From assembly GCF_003426815.1 (NCBI RefSeq), contig NZ_QKYK01000010.1, positions 1 to 64,000 of the forward strand: a stretch of 64,000 nt of DNA, written 5' to 3'. Each line of letters begins with the position of its first letter. Within the stretch, counting starts at the first letter, position 1. The stretch is from Desertimonas flava. Its GTDB lineage: Bacteria; Actinomycetota; Acidimicrobiia; Acidimicrobiales; Ilumatobacteraceae. This document shows, in pieces, positions 26,746-36,255 of this stretch. A program made the translations under genes and the position numbers. The notes beneath the pieces were generated by a model. That model searched no databases, was not told the DNA's origin, and saw only the letters and a program-made list of their open reading frames with translations.

Positions 26746-27428
26746 GTGGACTCCTTCTTCCAGCGTTGCTTGGACGATGGGCGAGACGACGCTCCGGGCG
26801 AGCCGGAGACAGCGGGCAACGGCACGAGATACCGACGGTTCGCGCCGAGGGACACGAGGAGGGCATCGAGCAGCAGGTCGATGCGTTGGCGGGTGATCAG
26901 CTCGGGGTACACCAGACCCTGCAGGCCGATGCCGTCGACGAACCCGACCAGCAGATCGGTGACGACGTCGGCCTTGCGCTTGCGATCGATCTGCCCGGCC
27001 CGCTGGCTCTCGCGGACGAGGTCGAGGATGCAAGTGCGCCATCCGTCGTGGTCCCGGTGCTGCAGCGTGCGCAGGGCCGGCTGGTTGAGGGCGCGGGCCC
27101 AGAAGTTGACATCGAGCGTGAGCTCGAACTCCCGCTCCTCGTCGAGTGGAAGGGCCTGCCGCAGGGCGTCCCGCAGCCGCGTGACCGGCCGGGCGTCGGC
27201 CGGCATCTGGTCGAGACGGTCGCGGATCTGCTGATCGGCCCGTTCCAGTGCCGACCGCAGGATGTCGTCCTTCGTGGGGAAGTAGTGCGCCAGCGATCCC
27301 GTCGAGTACCCCGACTCGAGGGCGATCTCGCGGACGGTCGTCTTCTCGAGTCCGCACCGGTTGATGACGCGCCAGACCGCCTCCACCAGCTGCTGTCGGC
27401 GCTCCTCGTGGTCGACGATCTTCGGCAC
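26742..27428 (-). CDS. TetR family transcriptional regulator
   Basis: A 228-residue repressor-type regulator. The N-terminal HTH (about residues 12-58) includes GLEKTTVREIALESGYSTGSLAHYF. The C-terminal ligand domain resembles BetI-like TetR_C members. The C-terminus is basic (SSKQRWKKEST) and overlaps the start of the transketolase N gene, so it is coupled to that operon. The divergent ABC importer gene starts 150 bp away. The shared gap contains CGGACGTCCG, a possible operator, so it may control both units. Confidence 0.92.
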   Translation of the reverse strand: MPKIVDHEERRQQLVEAVWRVINRCGLEKTTVREIALESGYSTGSLAHYFPTKDDILRSALERADQQIRDRLDQMPADARPVTRLRDALRQALPLDEEREFELTLDVNFWARALNQPALRTLQHRDHDGWRTCILDLVRESQRAGQIDRKRKADVVTDLLVGFVDGIGLQGLVYPELITRQRIDLLLDALLVSLGANRRYLVPLPAVSGSPGASSRPSSKQRWKKEST

Positions 27429-27440
27429 GCTTCCTCCGGG

Positions 27441-27470
27441 TTGACACCGTAGTCCGCTCGCGGCATTGTT
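27441..27470 (+). promoter_or_regulatory. Possible promoter for the ABC importer operon
   Basis: TTGACA at 27441-27446 is a perfect -35 match, with ATTGTT at 27465-27470 as a possible -10 after 18 bases. It reads toward the importer operon starting at 27579. The region is less GC-rich than its surroundings. It lies 13 bp from the start of the TetR gene on the other strand. Confidence 0.45.
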
Positions 27471-27474
27471 AACA

Positions 27475-27484
27475 CGGACGTCCG
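27475..27484. promoter_or_regulatory. Possible operator, perfect palindrome CGGACGTCCG
   Basis: This 10-base palindrome lies just downstream of the possible -10 in the TetR/ABC divergent gap, where a bound repressor would block both directions. GGACGTCC cores also occur elsewhere in the window, so the assignment to this TetR protein is a guess from position. Confidence 0.35.
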
Positions 27485-27578
27485 AAATAGATCATCGACC
27501 GGAAACACGGTCGGGGGATGATCGACGTCGACCGGCTGCCAGGCGGCGCCGGAACCGGACGAATTTGAGGGGAGCACG

Positions 27579-29198
27579 ATGAGGTCCACCACCGACGCCG
27601 CGCCGCGGCGGCACCGCCGACGGCTGGGAATTGCCGCGACCGCGGCCGTCCTCGCCGTGTGGGCGGGATCCGCCAGCACCAATGCAGGCGGCAGGCCGGC
27701 ACCGCAGGCGGCAGACGCCCGCGAGCTGCTGATCGCCCGCGACATGGACCTGACCACGCTGGATCCCGGCCTGGTCTACTGCGACACCTGCCAGATCTAC
27801 CTGACGGCGGTGTACGAGACCCTCGTCGGCGTCGACCCGGCCGATCTCAACGTGCTCGTGCCACGCCTCGCCGAGTCGTGGGAGGCCAACGCCGACAACA
27901 CCCAGTTCACATTCACGCTCGACGCCGATGCCCACTTCGCCGACGGCGCTCCGGTCACGTCGGCCGACGTGAAGTTCTCATGGGACCGCCTCGCCGGGCT
28001 CGCCGGCTCGGCGTCGTACCTCATTGCCGGGGCCACGATCGAGACACCAGACGAACAGACCGTGGTCGTGACGTTCGAGCAGCCCAACTCGGCCTTCCTC
28101 AGCGTCGCCGCCGCCCCGTACCTCGCCATCACCAACTCGGCCCTCGCCGAGGAGAACGGGGCGACGACGAGCGCCGACACCGACACCGCCGAGCCGTGGT
28201 TCCTCGAAAACTCCGCAGGCAGCGGCCCGTTCGTCCTCGAATCGTACTCCGACGGCGAGGAGCTGGTGCTCGTGCGCAACGACGACTACTGGGGCACGCC
28301 GAGCGTCTTCCCCGGTGTCACGTTGAAGCAGGTCGTCGACTCCACGTCCCAGTTGCAGCAGCTGCAGCAGGGCGACGTGGACATCGCCATGCAGATCAGC
28401 TTCGACTCGATCGGGGAACTGGAGGGCGACGCCGAGATCACGACCGAGATCGTCAACTCCTACAACTTCGTCTACGTGGCATTGAGCCCCGGCGCCCCCG
28501 GGGGCGAGGAGCTCGCCAATCCCGACGTGCGCAACGCCATCCGTATGGCGCTCGACTACGAGGGCATCCTCAACACCACCGTGGGCGGCAACGGCCGACT
28601 GCAGGCGTCTCCGATCCCCAACGGCTTCGCCGGCTCCGAGGATCTCCCGCTCCCGGTGCAGGACGTGGAGGGAGCCCAGGCGTTGCTCGACGCGGCCGGC
28701 GTCGATGGCCTCACCCTGCGCGCCGCCTACCCCGCCGTCAACGTCTATGGCGTCGACTTCGACACCTTGATGGCGAAGGTGCAGCAGGACCTGACGGCGA
28801 TCGGCGTCGAACTGGAGCTCGAGCCGCTGGAGTTCGCACAGTGGGTCGAGCAGATCACCGGCGACGGCATCCCCGTGACCGCCGTGTACTTCGCACCCGA
28901 TCACGTCGACCCCAGCCAGTACGTGCAGTACTTCGGGATGGTCGAGGGGTCGGCGTGGCTGGGCCGCAGCGGCTTCGACGCCAACCCCGAGCAGGACGAC
29001 CTTCTGGCCCAGGCGCTGGCGGCGAGCGGCGAAGAGCGGACGGCGCTCTACGCCCAGCTCGGTCAGGCGATGATCGACGACGCGATCATCCTGCCGCTCG
29101 TCAACCCCGATCTCGTGCTCGCCTACGCCGCCGACCTGACTGGCGTCCGCTACAGCGCCTGCTGCAACCTGGAACTGGGGAGCGTCGGCATCTCGTGA
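27579..29198 (+). CDS. ABC transporter substrate-binding protein, family 5 (peptide/dipeptide type)
   Basis: A 539-residue extracytoplasmic binding protein. The basic N-terminus (APRRHRRRLGIAATAAVLAVWAG) is a signal peptide, possibly twin-arginine type, without a lipobox cysteine. The mature part shows the SBP_bac_5 pattern: MDLTTLDPGLVYCDTCQIY, LAESWEANADNTQFTFTLDADAHF and GAPVTSADVKFSWDRL. GGGGAG lies upstream of ATG 27579. It heads a six-gene plus-strand operon. The ligand is unknown: a peptide, an amine or an opine-like compound would all fit. Confidence 0.93.
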   Translation: MRSTTDAAPRRHRRRLGIAATAAVLAVWAGSASTNAGGRPAPQAADARELLIARDMDLTTLDPGLVYCDTCQIYLTAVYETLVGVDPADLNVLVPRLAESWEANADNTQFTFTLDADAHFADGAPVTSADVKFSWDRLAGLAGSASYLIAGATIETPDEQTVVVTFEQPNSAFLSVAAAPYLAITNSALAEENGATTSADTDTAEPWFLENSAGSGPFVLESYSDGEELVLVRNDDYWGTPSVFPGVTLKQVVDSTSQLQQLQQGDVDIAMQISFDSIGELEGDAEITTEIVNSYNFVYVALSPGAPGGEELANPDVRNAIRMALDYEGILNTTVGGNGRLQASPIPNGFAGSEDLPLPVQDVEGAQALLDAAGVDGLTLRAAYPAVNVYGVDFDTLMAKVQQDLTAIGVELELEPLEFAQWVEQITGDGIPVTAVYFAPDHVDPSQYVQYFGMVEGSAWLGRSGFDANPEQDDLLAQALAASGEERTALYAQLGQAMIDDAIILPLVNPDLVLAYAADLTGVRYSACCNLELGSVGIS

Positions 29199-29219
29199 GC
29201 GCCGCGGCCGCCGCACGGC

Positions 29220-30233
29220 ATGGGTAGCTATCTGCTGCGGCGGCTCGCCGTCACCCCGATACTGCTGTTCGGGATCCTGACCCTCGCGTTCATCATCGCC
29301 CGGCTCATCCCGGCCGACCCCCTGGCGTCGATCGTGGGTGAGCGGGCGATGAACAACGAGGTGGTCGTCGCCGCGGCACGCAAGAAGTGGGGCCTCGACG
29401 GCTCGATCCTGGAGCAGTACTTCTCGTACCTCCGCAACGTGTTCTCCGGCGATCTCGGTACGTCGTTCCGCACCCGCAAGCCGGTGACGTCCGATCTGTG
29501 GGATCGGCTGCCGGCGACCGCCGAGCTGGGGCTGGCCGCGCTCCTGTTCGGCGGCATCGGCGGCGTGATCCTCGGCGTCGTCTCGGCCCGGCACCAGAAC
29601 CGCCTCGTCGATCACGTCGCCCGGCTGACCGCACTGGTCGGTTCCTCGCTCCCGGTGTTCTGGCTCGGACTGGTCGTCCTGTACGTGTTCTACGCCCGCC
29701 TCGGCTGGTTCCCCGGCCCGGGACGGCTGCCGTCACGGGTCGACCCTCCCGACCACGTCACCGGGCTCTACACGATCGACGCCCTGCTGGACGGCAACCC
29801 GAGCCTCGCGTGGCAATGCCTGCGCCAGCTCGCCCTGCCGGCGCTGGTGCTCGGGTGGAGCCTGATGGGCATCGTGTCCCGGCTCGTCCGGGCCGCGACC
29901 CTCGACGAGTTGCACGCCGACTACGTCCGCACGGCGAGGGCGAAGGGCCTCGACGAGGGTGGCGTCATGCGGCACCACGTGCTGCGCAACTCGCTCACCC
30001 CGGTGATCACGATCATGGGCCTGATGCTCGGCGTGGTCCTCACCAGCGCCGTGCTCACCGAGACGGTCTTCTCGTGGAACGGCATCGGTTCCTACGCGGT
30101 CGAGTCGACCACGCGGCTCGACTACCCGGCGATCAACGGCGTGTGCCTGACGGCCGGCGTGATCTTCCTCGTCAGCAGCCTCCTGGCCGACATCGCCTAC
30201 GCCGTCGCCGACCCGAAAGTGCGCTTGTCATGA
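29220..30233 (+). CDS. ABC transporter permease (DppB-like)
   Basis: A 337-residue inner-membrane permease with six helices. The N-terminal segment LLRRLAVTPILLFGILTLAF is DppB-type. The EAA loop contains DYVRTARAKGLDEGGVMRHHVLRNSL, which contacts the ATPases. It starts 21 bases after the binding-protein gene and ends in a four-base overlap with the next permease. Confidence 0.93.
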   Translation: MGSYLLRRLAVTPILLFGILTLAFIIARLIPADPLASIVGERAMNNEVVVAAARKKWGLDGSILEQYFSYLRNVFSGDLGTSFRTRKPVTSDLWDRLPATAELGLAALLFGGIGGVILGVVSARHQNRLVDHVARLTALVGSSLPVFWLGLVVLYVFYARLGWFPGPGRLPSRVDPPDHVTGLYTIDALLDGNPSLAWQCLRQLALPALVLGWSLMGIVSRLVRAATLDELHADYVRTARAKGLDEGGVMRHHVLRNSLTPVITIMGLMLGVVLTSAVLTETVFSWNGIGSYAVESTTRLDYPAINGVCLTAGVIFLVSSLLADIAYAVADPKVRLS

Positions 30234-31117
30234 GCCTCGCCGATCCGACGATCGACGCCGTTGCCGTGGCGGCGCGCCCGTCCGAGGCCGGACGCTGGGC
30301 GACGATCCGCTCGGCCTTCCGCCGCCCGACGATCGCCATCGGAACGGCGGTGCTGGTCGCGTGGGCGATCGTCGCCATCACGGTGCCGATCTGGGGATGG
30401 GCGACGCCCACCGAGGCCGTCGGTGAACGGCTCAGCTCGCCGAGCTGGTCGCACCTGCTCGGGACGGACTCCCTCGGCCGCGACGTGTTGCTGCGCACGC
30501 TCCACGGGGCCCGCCAGTCCGTGCCGGCCACCGCCGTGGTGATCGCCGCCACGGCGGTGATCGGCGGCCTCCTCGGCGCGATCGCCGGGTTCCGAGGAGG
30601 ATGGATCGACTCGGTGATCATGCGGGCGAGCGACATCGTTCTGGCGTTCCCGCCGATCTTCCTCGCCATGGCCGTCGCCGCGGCACTCGGTCCCGGTCTG
30701 CGCAACACGGTGATCGCCGTGATCCTCGTCTGGTGGCCGTTCTACGCGCGCCTGCTGCGCGGCCAGGTGCTGTCGATCCGCAATCGTGAGCACGTGGAGG
30801 CGGCGACGTCGGTGGGTGTCCCCCGTCATCGCATCCTCCGCAAGCACGTCCTGCCGCTGGCCTTCACCCCGGTCCTCGTCAACGCGACGATGGACTTCGG
30901 CCAGGTCGTGATCCTCACGGCGTCGCTCAGCTTCCTGGGTCTCGGCGCCGCCCCACCGTCGCCCGAGTGGGGGCTGATGATCGAGGACGGGACGAAGAAC
31001 TTCTACCAGTGGTGGATCTCGCTCGGGCCCGGGCTGGCGATCCTGTCGATCTCGCTCGCCGCCAACTTCCTCGGCGACGGCCTGCGCGACCACTTCGACG
31101 TGAGGTCTCGCAGCTGA
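30230..31117 (+). CDS. ABC transporter permease (DppC-like)
   Basis: A 295-residue permease. It has the DppC hallmark [20 protein letters not shown] after the first helix and an EAA loop with [23 protein letters not shown] 30230 overlaps the dppB-like stop in ATGA. The longer frame upstream antisense to conserved sequence is not used. It pairs with the 29220 permease to form the membrane channel. Confidence 0.93.
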   Translation: MSLADPTIDAVAVAARPSEAGRWATIRSAFRRPTIAIGTAVLVAWAIVAITVPIWGWATPTEAVGERLSSPSWSHLLGTDSLGRDVLLRTLHGARQSVPATAVVIAATAVIGGLLGAIAGFRGGWIDSVIMRASDIVLAFPPIFLAMAVAAALGPGLRNTVIAVILVWWPFYARLLRGQVLSIRNREHVEAATSVGVPRHRILRKHVLPLAFTPVLVNATMDFGQVVILTASLSFLGLGAAPPSPEWGLMIEDGTKNFYQWWISLGPGLAILSISLAANFLGDGLRDHFDVRSRS

Positions 31118-32100
31118 TGCCGCTGCTCGAGATCCGTGACCTCAACGTCCGCTTCGGCACCGAGGCCCGTGCGCTCCACGCCGTGCGCGGCATCGACCTC
31201 GACGTCGGGGCCGACGAGGTGGTGGCGATCGTCGGGGAGTCGGGGTCGGGCAAGAGCGTGACGATGCTGTCCGTGCTCGGCCTGCTGGGTCCGAGCGCTC
31301 GCGCCAGCGGGAGCATCGTCTTCGACGGCATCGATCTGCTCGATGCGTCGCCGGCGACGTTGCGAGGCATCCGCGGGCGACGCATCGGGGTGGTGTTCCA
31401 GGACCCGATGACGTCGCTCAACCCGGCGCACACGGTCGGTCACCAGCTGGCCGAGGCGGTGCGGATCCACCAACGCGGCGACCGCGGCAACGCCACGCGC
31501 CGCGCCGCAGAGCTGCTCGAGCTGGTCTCGATCAGCGACGTCGGGCGGCGCCTGCGCAACTACCCTCACGAGCTGTCGGGTGGCATGCGCCAGCGGGTGA
31601 TGATCGCCATGGCCCTCGCCAACGATCCCGAGCTGCTCATCGCCGACGAGCCGACCACGGCGCTGGACGTGACGATCCAGGCGCAGATCCTCGACGTCCT
31701 CGCCTCCGTCCAGCGCGAGCGCAAGCTCGCCGTCGTGCTGGTGACGCACGACCTCGGCGTGGTCGCCGGCCTCGCCCAGCGCGTGGTCGTGATGTATGGA
31801 GGTCGGGTCGTCGAGCAGGGCGGGGTCGTCGACGTGTTCCACCGTCACCACCACCCCTACACACGAGGACTGCTCGCCTGCCTTCCGCGGCTCGACCGGC
31901 GTCACGACCTCGTTCCGATCGGGGGCGCTCCTCCGTCGCTGGACCAGCTTCCCGGCGGATGCGCCTTCCACCCGCGATGCCCGGTCGCCATCGATCGCTG
32001 CCGGACCGAGGCGCCGGAGCTGTTGCCCCGGGGTTCGACGTCGGCCGCGTGCCACGTGGCGGCGATGCCGGTCGCCATCGGCAACGGAGCCACACCATGA
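31117..32100 (+). CDS. ABC transporter ATP-binding protein (DppD-like)
   Basis: A 327-residue ATPase. Walker [10 protein letters not shown]-loop [15 protein letters not shown], signature LSGGMRQRV, Walker [13 protein letters not shown] and H-loop [10 protein letters not shown] are all present. The C-terminal oligopeptide-transporter extension has cysteines ([16 protein letters not shown]) typical of the iron-sulfur cluster motif seen in DppD/OppD. ATG 31117 overlaps the preceding stop by one base (TGATG). Confidence 0.94.
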   Translation: MPLLEIRDLNVRFGTEARALHAVRGIDLDVGADEVVAIVGESGSGKSVTMLSVLGLLGPSARASGSIVFDGIDLLDASPATLRGIRGRRIGVVFQDPMTSLNPAHTVGHQLAEAVRIHQRGDRGNATRRAAELLELVSISDVGRRLRNYPHELSGGMRQRVMIAMALANDPELLIADEPTTALDVTIQAQILDVLASVQRERKLAVVLVTHDLGVVAGLAQRVVVMYGGRVVEQGGVVDVFHRHHHPYTRGLLACLPRLDRRHDLVPIGGAPPSLDQLPGGCAFHPRCPVAIDRCRTEAPELLPRGSTSAACHVAAMPVAIGNGATP

Positions 32101-33128
32101 CGGCGTTGCTCGACGTCGAGCATCTCGTGAAGACGTTCGCCATTCGGGGCCGGCCGTTCCGGCGCTCGACGGGTCGTGTCCACGCGGTGGCCGACGTGTC
32201 GTTCCACCTCGATCGCGGCGAGACCCTGAGCCTGGTCGGCGAGTCGGGCTGCGGCAAGAGCACGACGGCCCGCTGCGTCGTCCGCACCGTCGAACCGGAC
32301 AGTGGGTCGATCCGCTTCGCCGGTACCGACCTGATGCAGCTCGGCACCGAGGAGTTGCGGGTCATGCGCCGCCGCTTCCAGATGGTCTTCCAGGATCCGC
32401 AGGCGACGCTGACACCCCGGATGAAGGTCGGCGAGCTCCTGGCCGAGCCGCTGCGCGTGCACGGCATCGATCCCGGGCGCGAGGACCAGCGGGTGGCCGA
32501 GCTGCTCGACCTCGTCCAGCTGCCCCGCAGGGCCGCCGAGCGATATCCCCACCAGTTCTCCGGCGGACAGCGCCAGCGCATCGGGATCGCCCGGGCGCTG
32601 GCACCGCGCCCCGACATGCTGGTTCTCGACGAACCCGTGTCGGCCCTCGACGTGAGCATCCAGGCCGAGATCGTCCGGCTGCTGGAACAGCTGCGGACCG
32701 AGCTCGACCTGGGCTACCTGTTCATCGCCCACGATCTGTCGGTCGTGCGGCATCTGAGCGACCGGGTTGCGGTGATGTACCTCGGCCGCATCGTCGAGCA
32801 GGGAACGGCCGAGGACGTCTACGACCGGCCGGGCCACCCGTACACGCAAGCGCTGCTGTCGGCGGTCCCCATCCCCGACCCCCTCGTCGAGCGGCAGCGG
32901 CGGCGCATCGTGCTCGCCGGCGAGGCGCCGACGCCCATCTCGCCGCCGTCCGGCTGTCACTTCCGGACCCGCTGCTGGAAGGCGACGGAGCGCTGCGCGC
33001 TGGAGGTGCCCCTGCTGGCCGATCCGGGGATCGGTCACCCCGTCGCTTGCCATCATCCCGAGTCGACCAGCGTGCTGCCGACTCTGTCTCCACTCCCGTC
33101 CCCGACCCTCGAAACGGAGGCGCTGTGA
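32097..33128 (+). CDS. ABC transporter ATP-binding protein (DppF/OppF-like)
   Basis: A 343-residue ATPase. Walker A GESGCGKS, Q-loop VFQDPQATLTPRM, signature FSGGQRQRI, Walker B LVLDEPVSALD and H-loop IAHDLSVVRH are intact. The C-terminus again carries the oligopeptide-type cysteine motif (GCHFRTRCWKATERC). It overlaps the DppD-like gene by four bases and the aminotransferase start by four bases. Both ATPases look active, giving a complete importer. Confidence 0.94.
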   Translation: MTALLDVEHLVKTFAIRGRPFRRSTGRVHAVADVSFHLDRGETLSLVGESGCGKSTTARCVVRTVEPDSGSIRFAGTDLMQLGTEELRVMRRRFQMVFQDPQATLTPRMKVGELLAEPLRVHGIDPGREDQRVAELLDLVQLPRRAAERYPHQFSGGQRQRIGIARALAPRPDMLVLDEPVSALDVSIQAEIVRLLEQLRTELDLGYLFIAHDLSVVRHLSDRVAVMYLGRIVEQGTAEDVYDRPGHPYTQALLSAVPIPDPLVERQRRRIVLAGEAPTPISPPSGCHFRTRCWKATERCALEVPLLADPGIGHPVACHHPESTSVLPTLSPLPSPTLETEAL

Positions 33129-34387
33129 CGCCCACCAACTCCATCACGCCCACGACCGACGACGTCCGCCCCCGCCAGGCGGACCGTGCCCTGCGCGCCC
33201 GTGCCGCGGCCGTGATCCCGGGCGGCATGTACGGCCACCAGAACGTCGCCCGCCTCCCCGCCGCACTCCCCCAGTTCCTCGAGCGTGGCGAGGGCTGCCA
33301 CATTTGGGACGTCGACGGCAACGAGTACGTGGACTTCATGTGCAGCTACGGGCCCATCGTGCTCGGGCACCGGCACGCCGCGGTGGAGGCAGCGGCGGAG
33401 GATCAACGCCGGCGGGCCGACTGCCAGAACGGGCCCGGTGCCGTGATGGTCGAGCTGGCCGAGAAGCTCGTGTCGGTGGTCGACCACGCCGACTGGGCGT
33501 TGTTCGCCAAGAACGGCACCGACGCCACCACGACGTGTGTGACGGTCGCCAGGGCGACGACGCAACGGCGCAAGGTGCTCGTCGCCGAGGGCGCCTATCA
33601 CGGTGCCGCGCCGTGGTGCACGCCGATCACCAACGGCACGACCCCCGAGGACCGCGTCCACCTGTTGCACTACCGCTTCAACGACCTCAAGTCGGCGATC
33701 GCCGCGGCCGAGTCCGCCGGTGACGACGTCGCCGCCATCGTGGTCTCGCCGTTCAAGCACGACGCCCGCTTCGACCAGGAGCTGGTGGATCCGGTGTTCG
33801 CCGCCGGACTGCGCGAGCTGTGCGACGACCTCGGAGCGGCGCTGATCCTCGACGACGTGCGGTGCGGGTTCCGGCTGGCGCTCGGTGGCAGCTGGGAACC
33901 GATCGGGGTGAAGCCCGACCTCTCGGCCTGGAGCAAGGCGATCGCCAACGGCTACCCGCTCGCCGCCGTTCTCGGCAACGATCGCTTCCGGCCCGGCGCC
34001 GAGGGCATCTTCGTGACCGGCTCGTTCTGGTTCTCGGCGGTGCCGATGGCGGCGTCGATCGCCACGATCGACTCCCTCGCCCGCGAGAGCGCCGTGGCGA
34101 CGATGGAGCGGGCCGGGCAGCGGCTACGCGACGGGATCGCCGCCCAAGCCGCCGCCCACGGTCTGACGGTGAACCAGACCGGCCCGGTGCAGATGCCGTT
34201 CATGACGTTCGAGGCCGATCACGACTACCGGCTGGCGTCGCATTGGACCGAGATCGCCGCGCGTCACGGCGCCTACTTCCATCCGATGCACAACTGGTTC
34301 CTGTCCGCTGCGCACACCGACGCCGACATCGACCGGGCCCTGGAGGCCACCGAGGCCGCCTTCGCGTCGGTCGCCACCATCGCCTGA
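33125..34387 (+). CDS. Class III PLP-dependent aminotransferase (glutamate-1-semialdehyde aminotransferase-like)
   Basis: A 420-residue aminotransferase. The fold markers are GHRHAAVEAA, FAKNGTDATTTCVTVAR, the PLP-binding aspartate in LILDDVRCGFR and the Schiff-base lysine in SAWSKAIANGYPLAAVLG. The GTG start overlaps the ATPase stop. The closest familiar group is the GSA-like class III family, which includes enzymes acting on small amino compounds as well as HemL. Its place at the end of an importer operon suggests catabolism of the imported substrate rather than heme synthesis; that is inference. Confidence 0.9.
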   Translation: MTPTNSITPTTDDVRPRQADRALRARAAAVIPGGMYGHQNVARLPAALPQFLERGEGCHIWDVDGNEYVDFMCSYGPIVLGHRHAAVEAAAEDQRRRADCQNGPGAVMVELAEKLVSVVDHADWALFAKNGTDATTTCVTVARATTQRRKVLVAEGAYHGAAPWCTPITNGTTPEDRVHLLHYRFNDLKSAIAAAESAGDDVAAIVVSPFKHDARFDQELVDPVFAAGLRELCDDLGAALILDDVRCGFRLALGGSWEPIGVKPDLSAWSKAIANGYPLAAVLGNDRFRPGAEGIFVTGSFWFSAVPMAASIATIDSLARESAVATMERAGQRLRDGIAAQAAAHGLTVNQTGPVQMPFMTFEADHDYRLASHWTEIAARHGAYFHPMHNWFLSAAHTDADIDRALEATEAAFASVATIA

Positions 34388-34394
34388 TCGGCGC

Positions 34395-35150
34395 CTACCC
34401 GTTGGCGGCCTGCGCGGCGACCCAGTCCTGGAAGCGGATCTCACCGAGCTGGGCGTCATCCTCGGGCACGAGGGTGCGCTCGCTGACCTTGACGTCCCAG
34501 TACGGCGCTTCCGGATCGGTGACGACCTGGCGCGGATCGCCCTTGGCCGCCAGCACGTTGCGGACGAGCTCGTCGAGGCGGAACTTCTCCGGTCCGCCGA
34601 CCTCGACGATGCCGTTGACCGGAGGGCCGGCCGCGGTGCGGCCGACGGCCTTTGCGACGTCGGCGGCGGCCATCGGCTGGAAGAGCACCGGTGGCAACCG
34701 GACGACGTCACCGTTCGTCGCCGTCTGGGCGATCGTCTTGATGAACTCGTAGAACTGCGTCGCGTGGACGATCGAGTACGGGATCGACGAGCTGGTGATC
34801 AGCTTCTCCTGCGCGATCTTGCCGCGGAAGTAGCTGCTGCCCGAGAGACGGTCGGTGCCGACGACCGACAGCGCGACATGGTGGCCGACCCCGGCCGCCG
34901 CTTCCGCCTCGAGCAGGTTCCGCGTCGAGGTCTCGAAGAACTCGAGCACCGCCGACTCCTCGAACGACGGCGAGTTGGTGACGTCGACGACGACCGACGC
35001 ACCCCCCATCACGTCCGCGAGACCGGCGCCGGTCATCGTGTCGACGCCAGTTGCCGGGGACGCTGGGATGGCCTCGTGGCCGTGCTCGTTCAGACGGGCG
35101 ACGACCTGCGAGCCGATGAGGCCGGTGCCTCCGATGACGACAACCTTCAT
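34395..35150 (-). CDS. NAD(P)H-binding (NmrA/atypical SDR) protein
   Basis: A 251-residue atypical SDR. The N-terminal MKVVVIGGTGLIGSQVVARL has the GxxGxxG nucleotide motif, and the rest (SVVGTDRLSGSSYFRGKIAQEKLI) resembles NmrA-type uncharacterised oxidoreductases. It converges with the aminotransferase operon, only seven bases separating the ends. It is divergent from the alpha/beta hydrolase across a 239-bp gap containing two GGACGTC motifs, the likely shared control region. Confidence 0.9.
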   Translation of the reverse strand: MKVVVIGGTGLIGSQVVARLNEHGHEAIPASPATGVDTMTGAGLADVMGGASVVVDVTNSPSFEESAVLEFFETSTRNLLEAEAAAGVGHHVALSVVGTDRLSGSSYFRGKIAQEKLITSSSIPYSIVHATQFYEFIKTIAQTATNGDVVRLPPVLFQPMAAADVAKAVGRTAAGPPVNGIVEVGGPEKFRLDELVRNVLAAKGDPRQVVTDPEAPYWDVKVSERTLVPEDDAQLGEIRFQDWVAAQAANG

Positions 35151-35389
35151 GATGAGCCTGCTTTCTGGAAGGGGTGGAGCCGACGTGCGGTTGTGGTGAA
35201 GACCGCACAGCTCGCCGGTCTGTGACAGATGGACGTCCGACCCGACGGCCCGGACGTCACGACATCGGCCTGACCGCGGCCGGACCCACCGGGGAACGGA
35301 CTGGGGACTTCGACGGACGCGAACGGGGGCGGCGCGGCGCGACGTTGCGGAGGTCGGCAACCGATCGACACGAGTGAGGAGACCCCGCA

Positions 35390-36133
35390 ATGTCCCAACG
35401 ACCCACCATCGTCCTCGTCCACGGCGCGTTCGCCGAGTCGGCGAGCTGGAACCCCGTGATCGAACGGCTCCGGCACTACGGCACCACACTGATCTCCGGA
35501 AGCCGCAACGCCTGTGACATCGTCGCCGTGGCGAATCCTCTGCGCAGTCTCGCCGGGGACGGCGCCTACGTGCGCGACGTGATCGCCGGGATCGGCGGCC
35601 CGGTGCTGCTCGTCGGCCACTCCTACGGTGGCATGGTGATCACCGAAGCGGCAGCCGACAACGACGCCGTCGTCGGACTCGTCTACGTCGCCGCCTTCAT
35701 GCCCGACACCGGGGAGTCGGCCTTCGAGCTGTCGACGAGATTCCCCGGCAGCACGCTGGGCGACGCCCTCACCGCGTACCCCGTGTCGTCGGGTGGCGAA
35801 GAGTTCGTTATCCGTCAGGACCTCTTCCACGCCCAGTTCGCCGCCGACGTGCCCGCCGAGCAGGCCGCCGTGATGGCCGTGACGCAACGACCCGTCACCG
35901 CGGCAGCCCTGTCGGATGGTCTGCCCACGGCGTCTCCCGCCTGGACGTCCATCCCGTCGTGGTGTGTCTACGGCAGCGAAGACCGCAACATCCCCGCCGA
36001 CCTGATCCGGTCCTTGGCCGATCGAGCGTCGGCCAAGGTGGCCCGCCAGGTCGTCGGCGGCTCGCACGCCATCAGCGTGTCGCGGCCCGACGAGGTGGCC
36101 GCGACGATCCTCGACGCCTACGCGACTCTGTAG
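35390..36133 (+). CDS. Alpha/beta hydrolase
   Basis: A 247-residue hydrolase of the short esterase-like kind. IVLVHGAFAESASW carries the HG oxyanion motif, LVGHSYGG the nucleophile serine (S78), and GGSHAISVSRPDEVA the catalytic histidine near the C-terminus. Relatives are often found with the NmrA-type partner encoded divergently. The natural substrate is not evident. A good ribosome site (GAGGAG) precedes the ATG. Confidence 0.92.
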   Translation: MSQRPTIVLVHGAFAESASWNPVIERLRHYGTTLISGSRNACDIVAVANPLRSLAGDGAYVRDVIAGIGGPVLLVGHSYGGMVITEAAADNDAVVGLVYVAAFMPDTGESAFELSTRFPGSTLGDALTAYPVSSGGEEFVIRQDLFHAQFAADVPAEQAAVMAVTQRPVTAAALSDGLPTASPAWTSIPSWCVYGSEDRNIPADLIRSLADRASAKVARQVVGGSHAISVSRPDEVAATILDAYATL

Positions 36134-36255
36134 TACCCGCGGCCGCGGCACGAGCACCGTGCCGGCGGACTCGCCACCCCGCCCCCCCCGGGGTCGCGCG
36201 TCCGCCGGCAGGACATCACATCGTCGGCCAGACTGGCGAGCAGGGAGGCAGTCGG

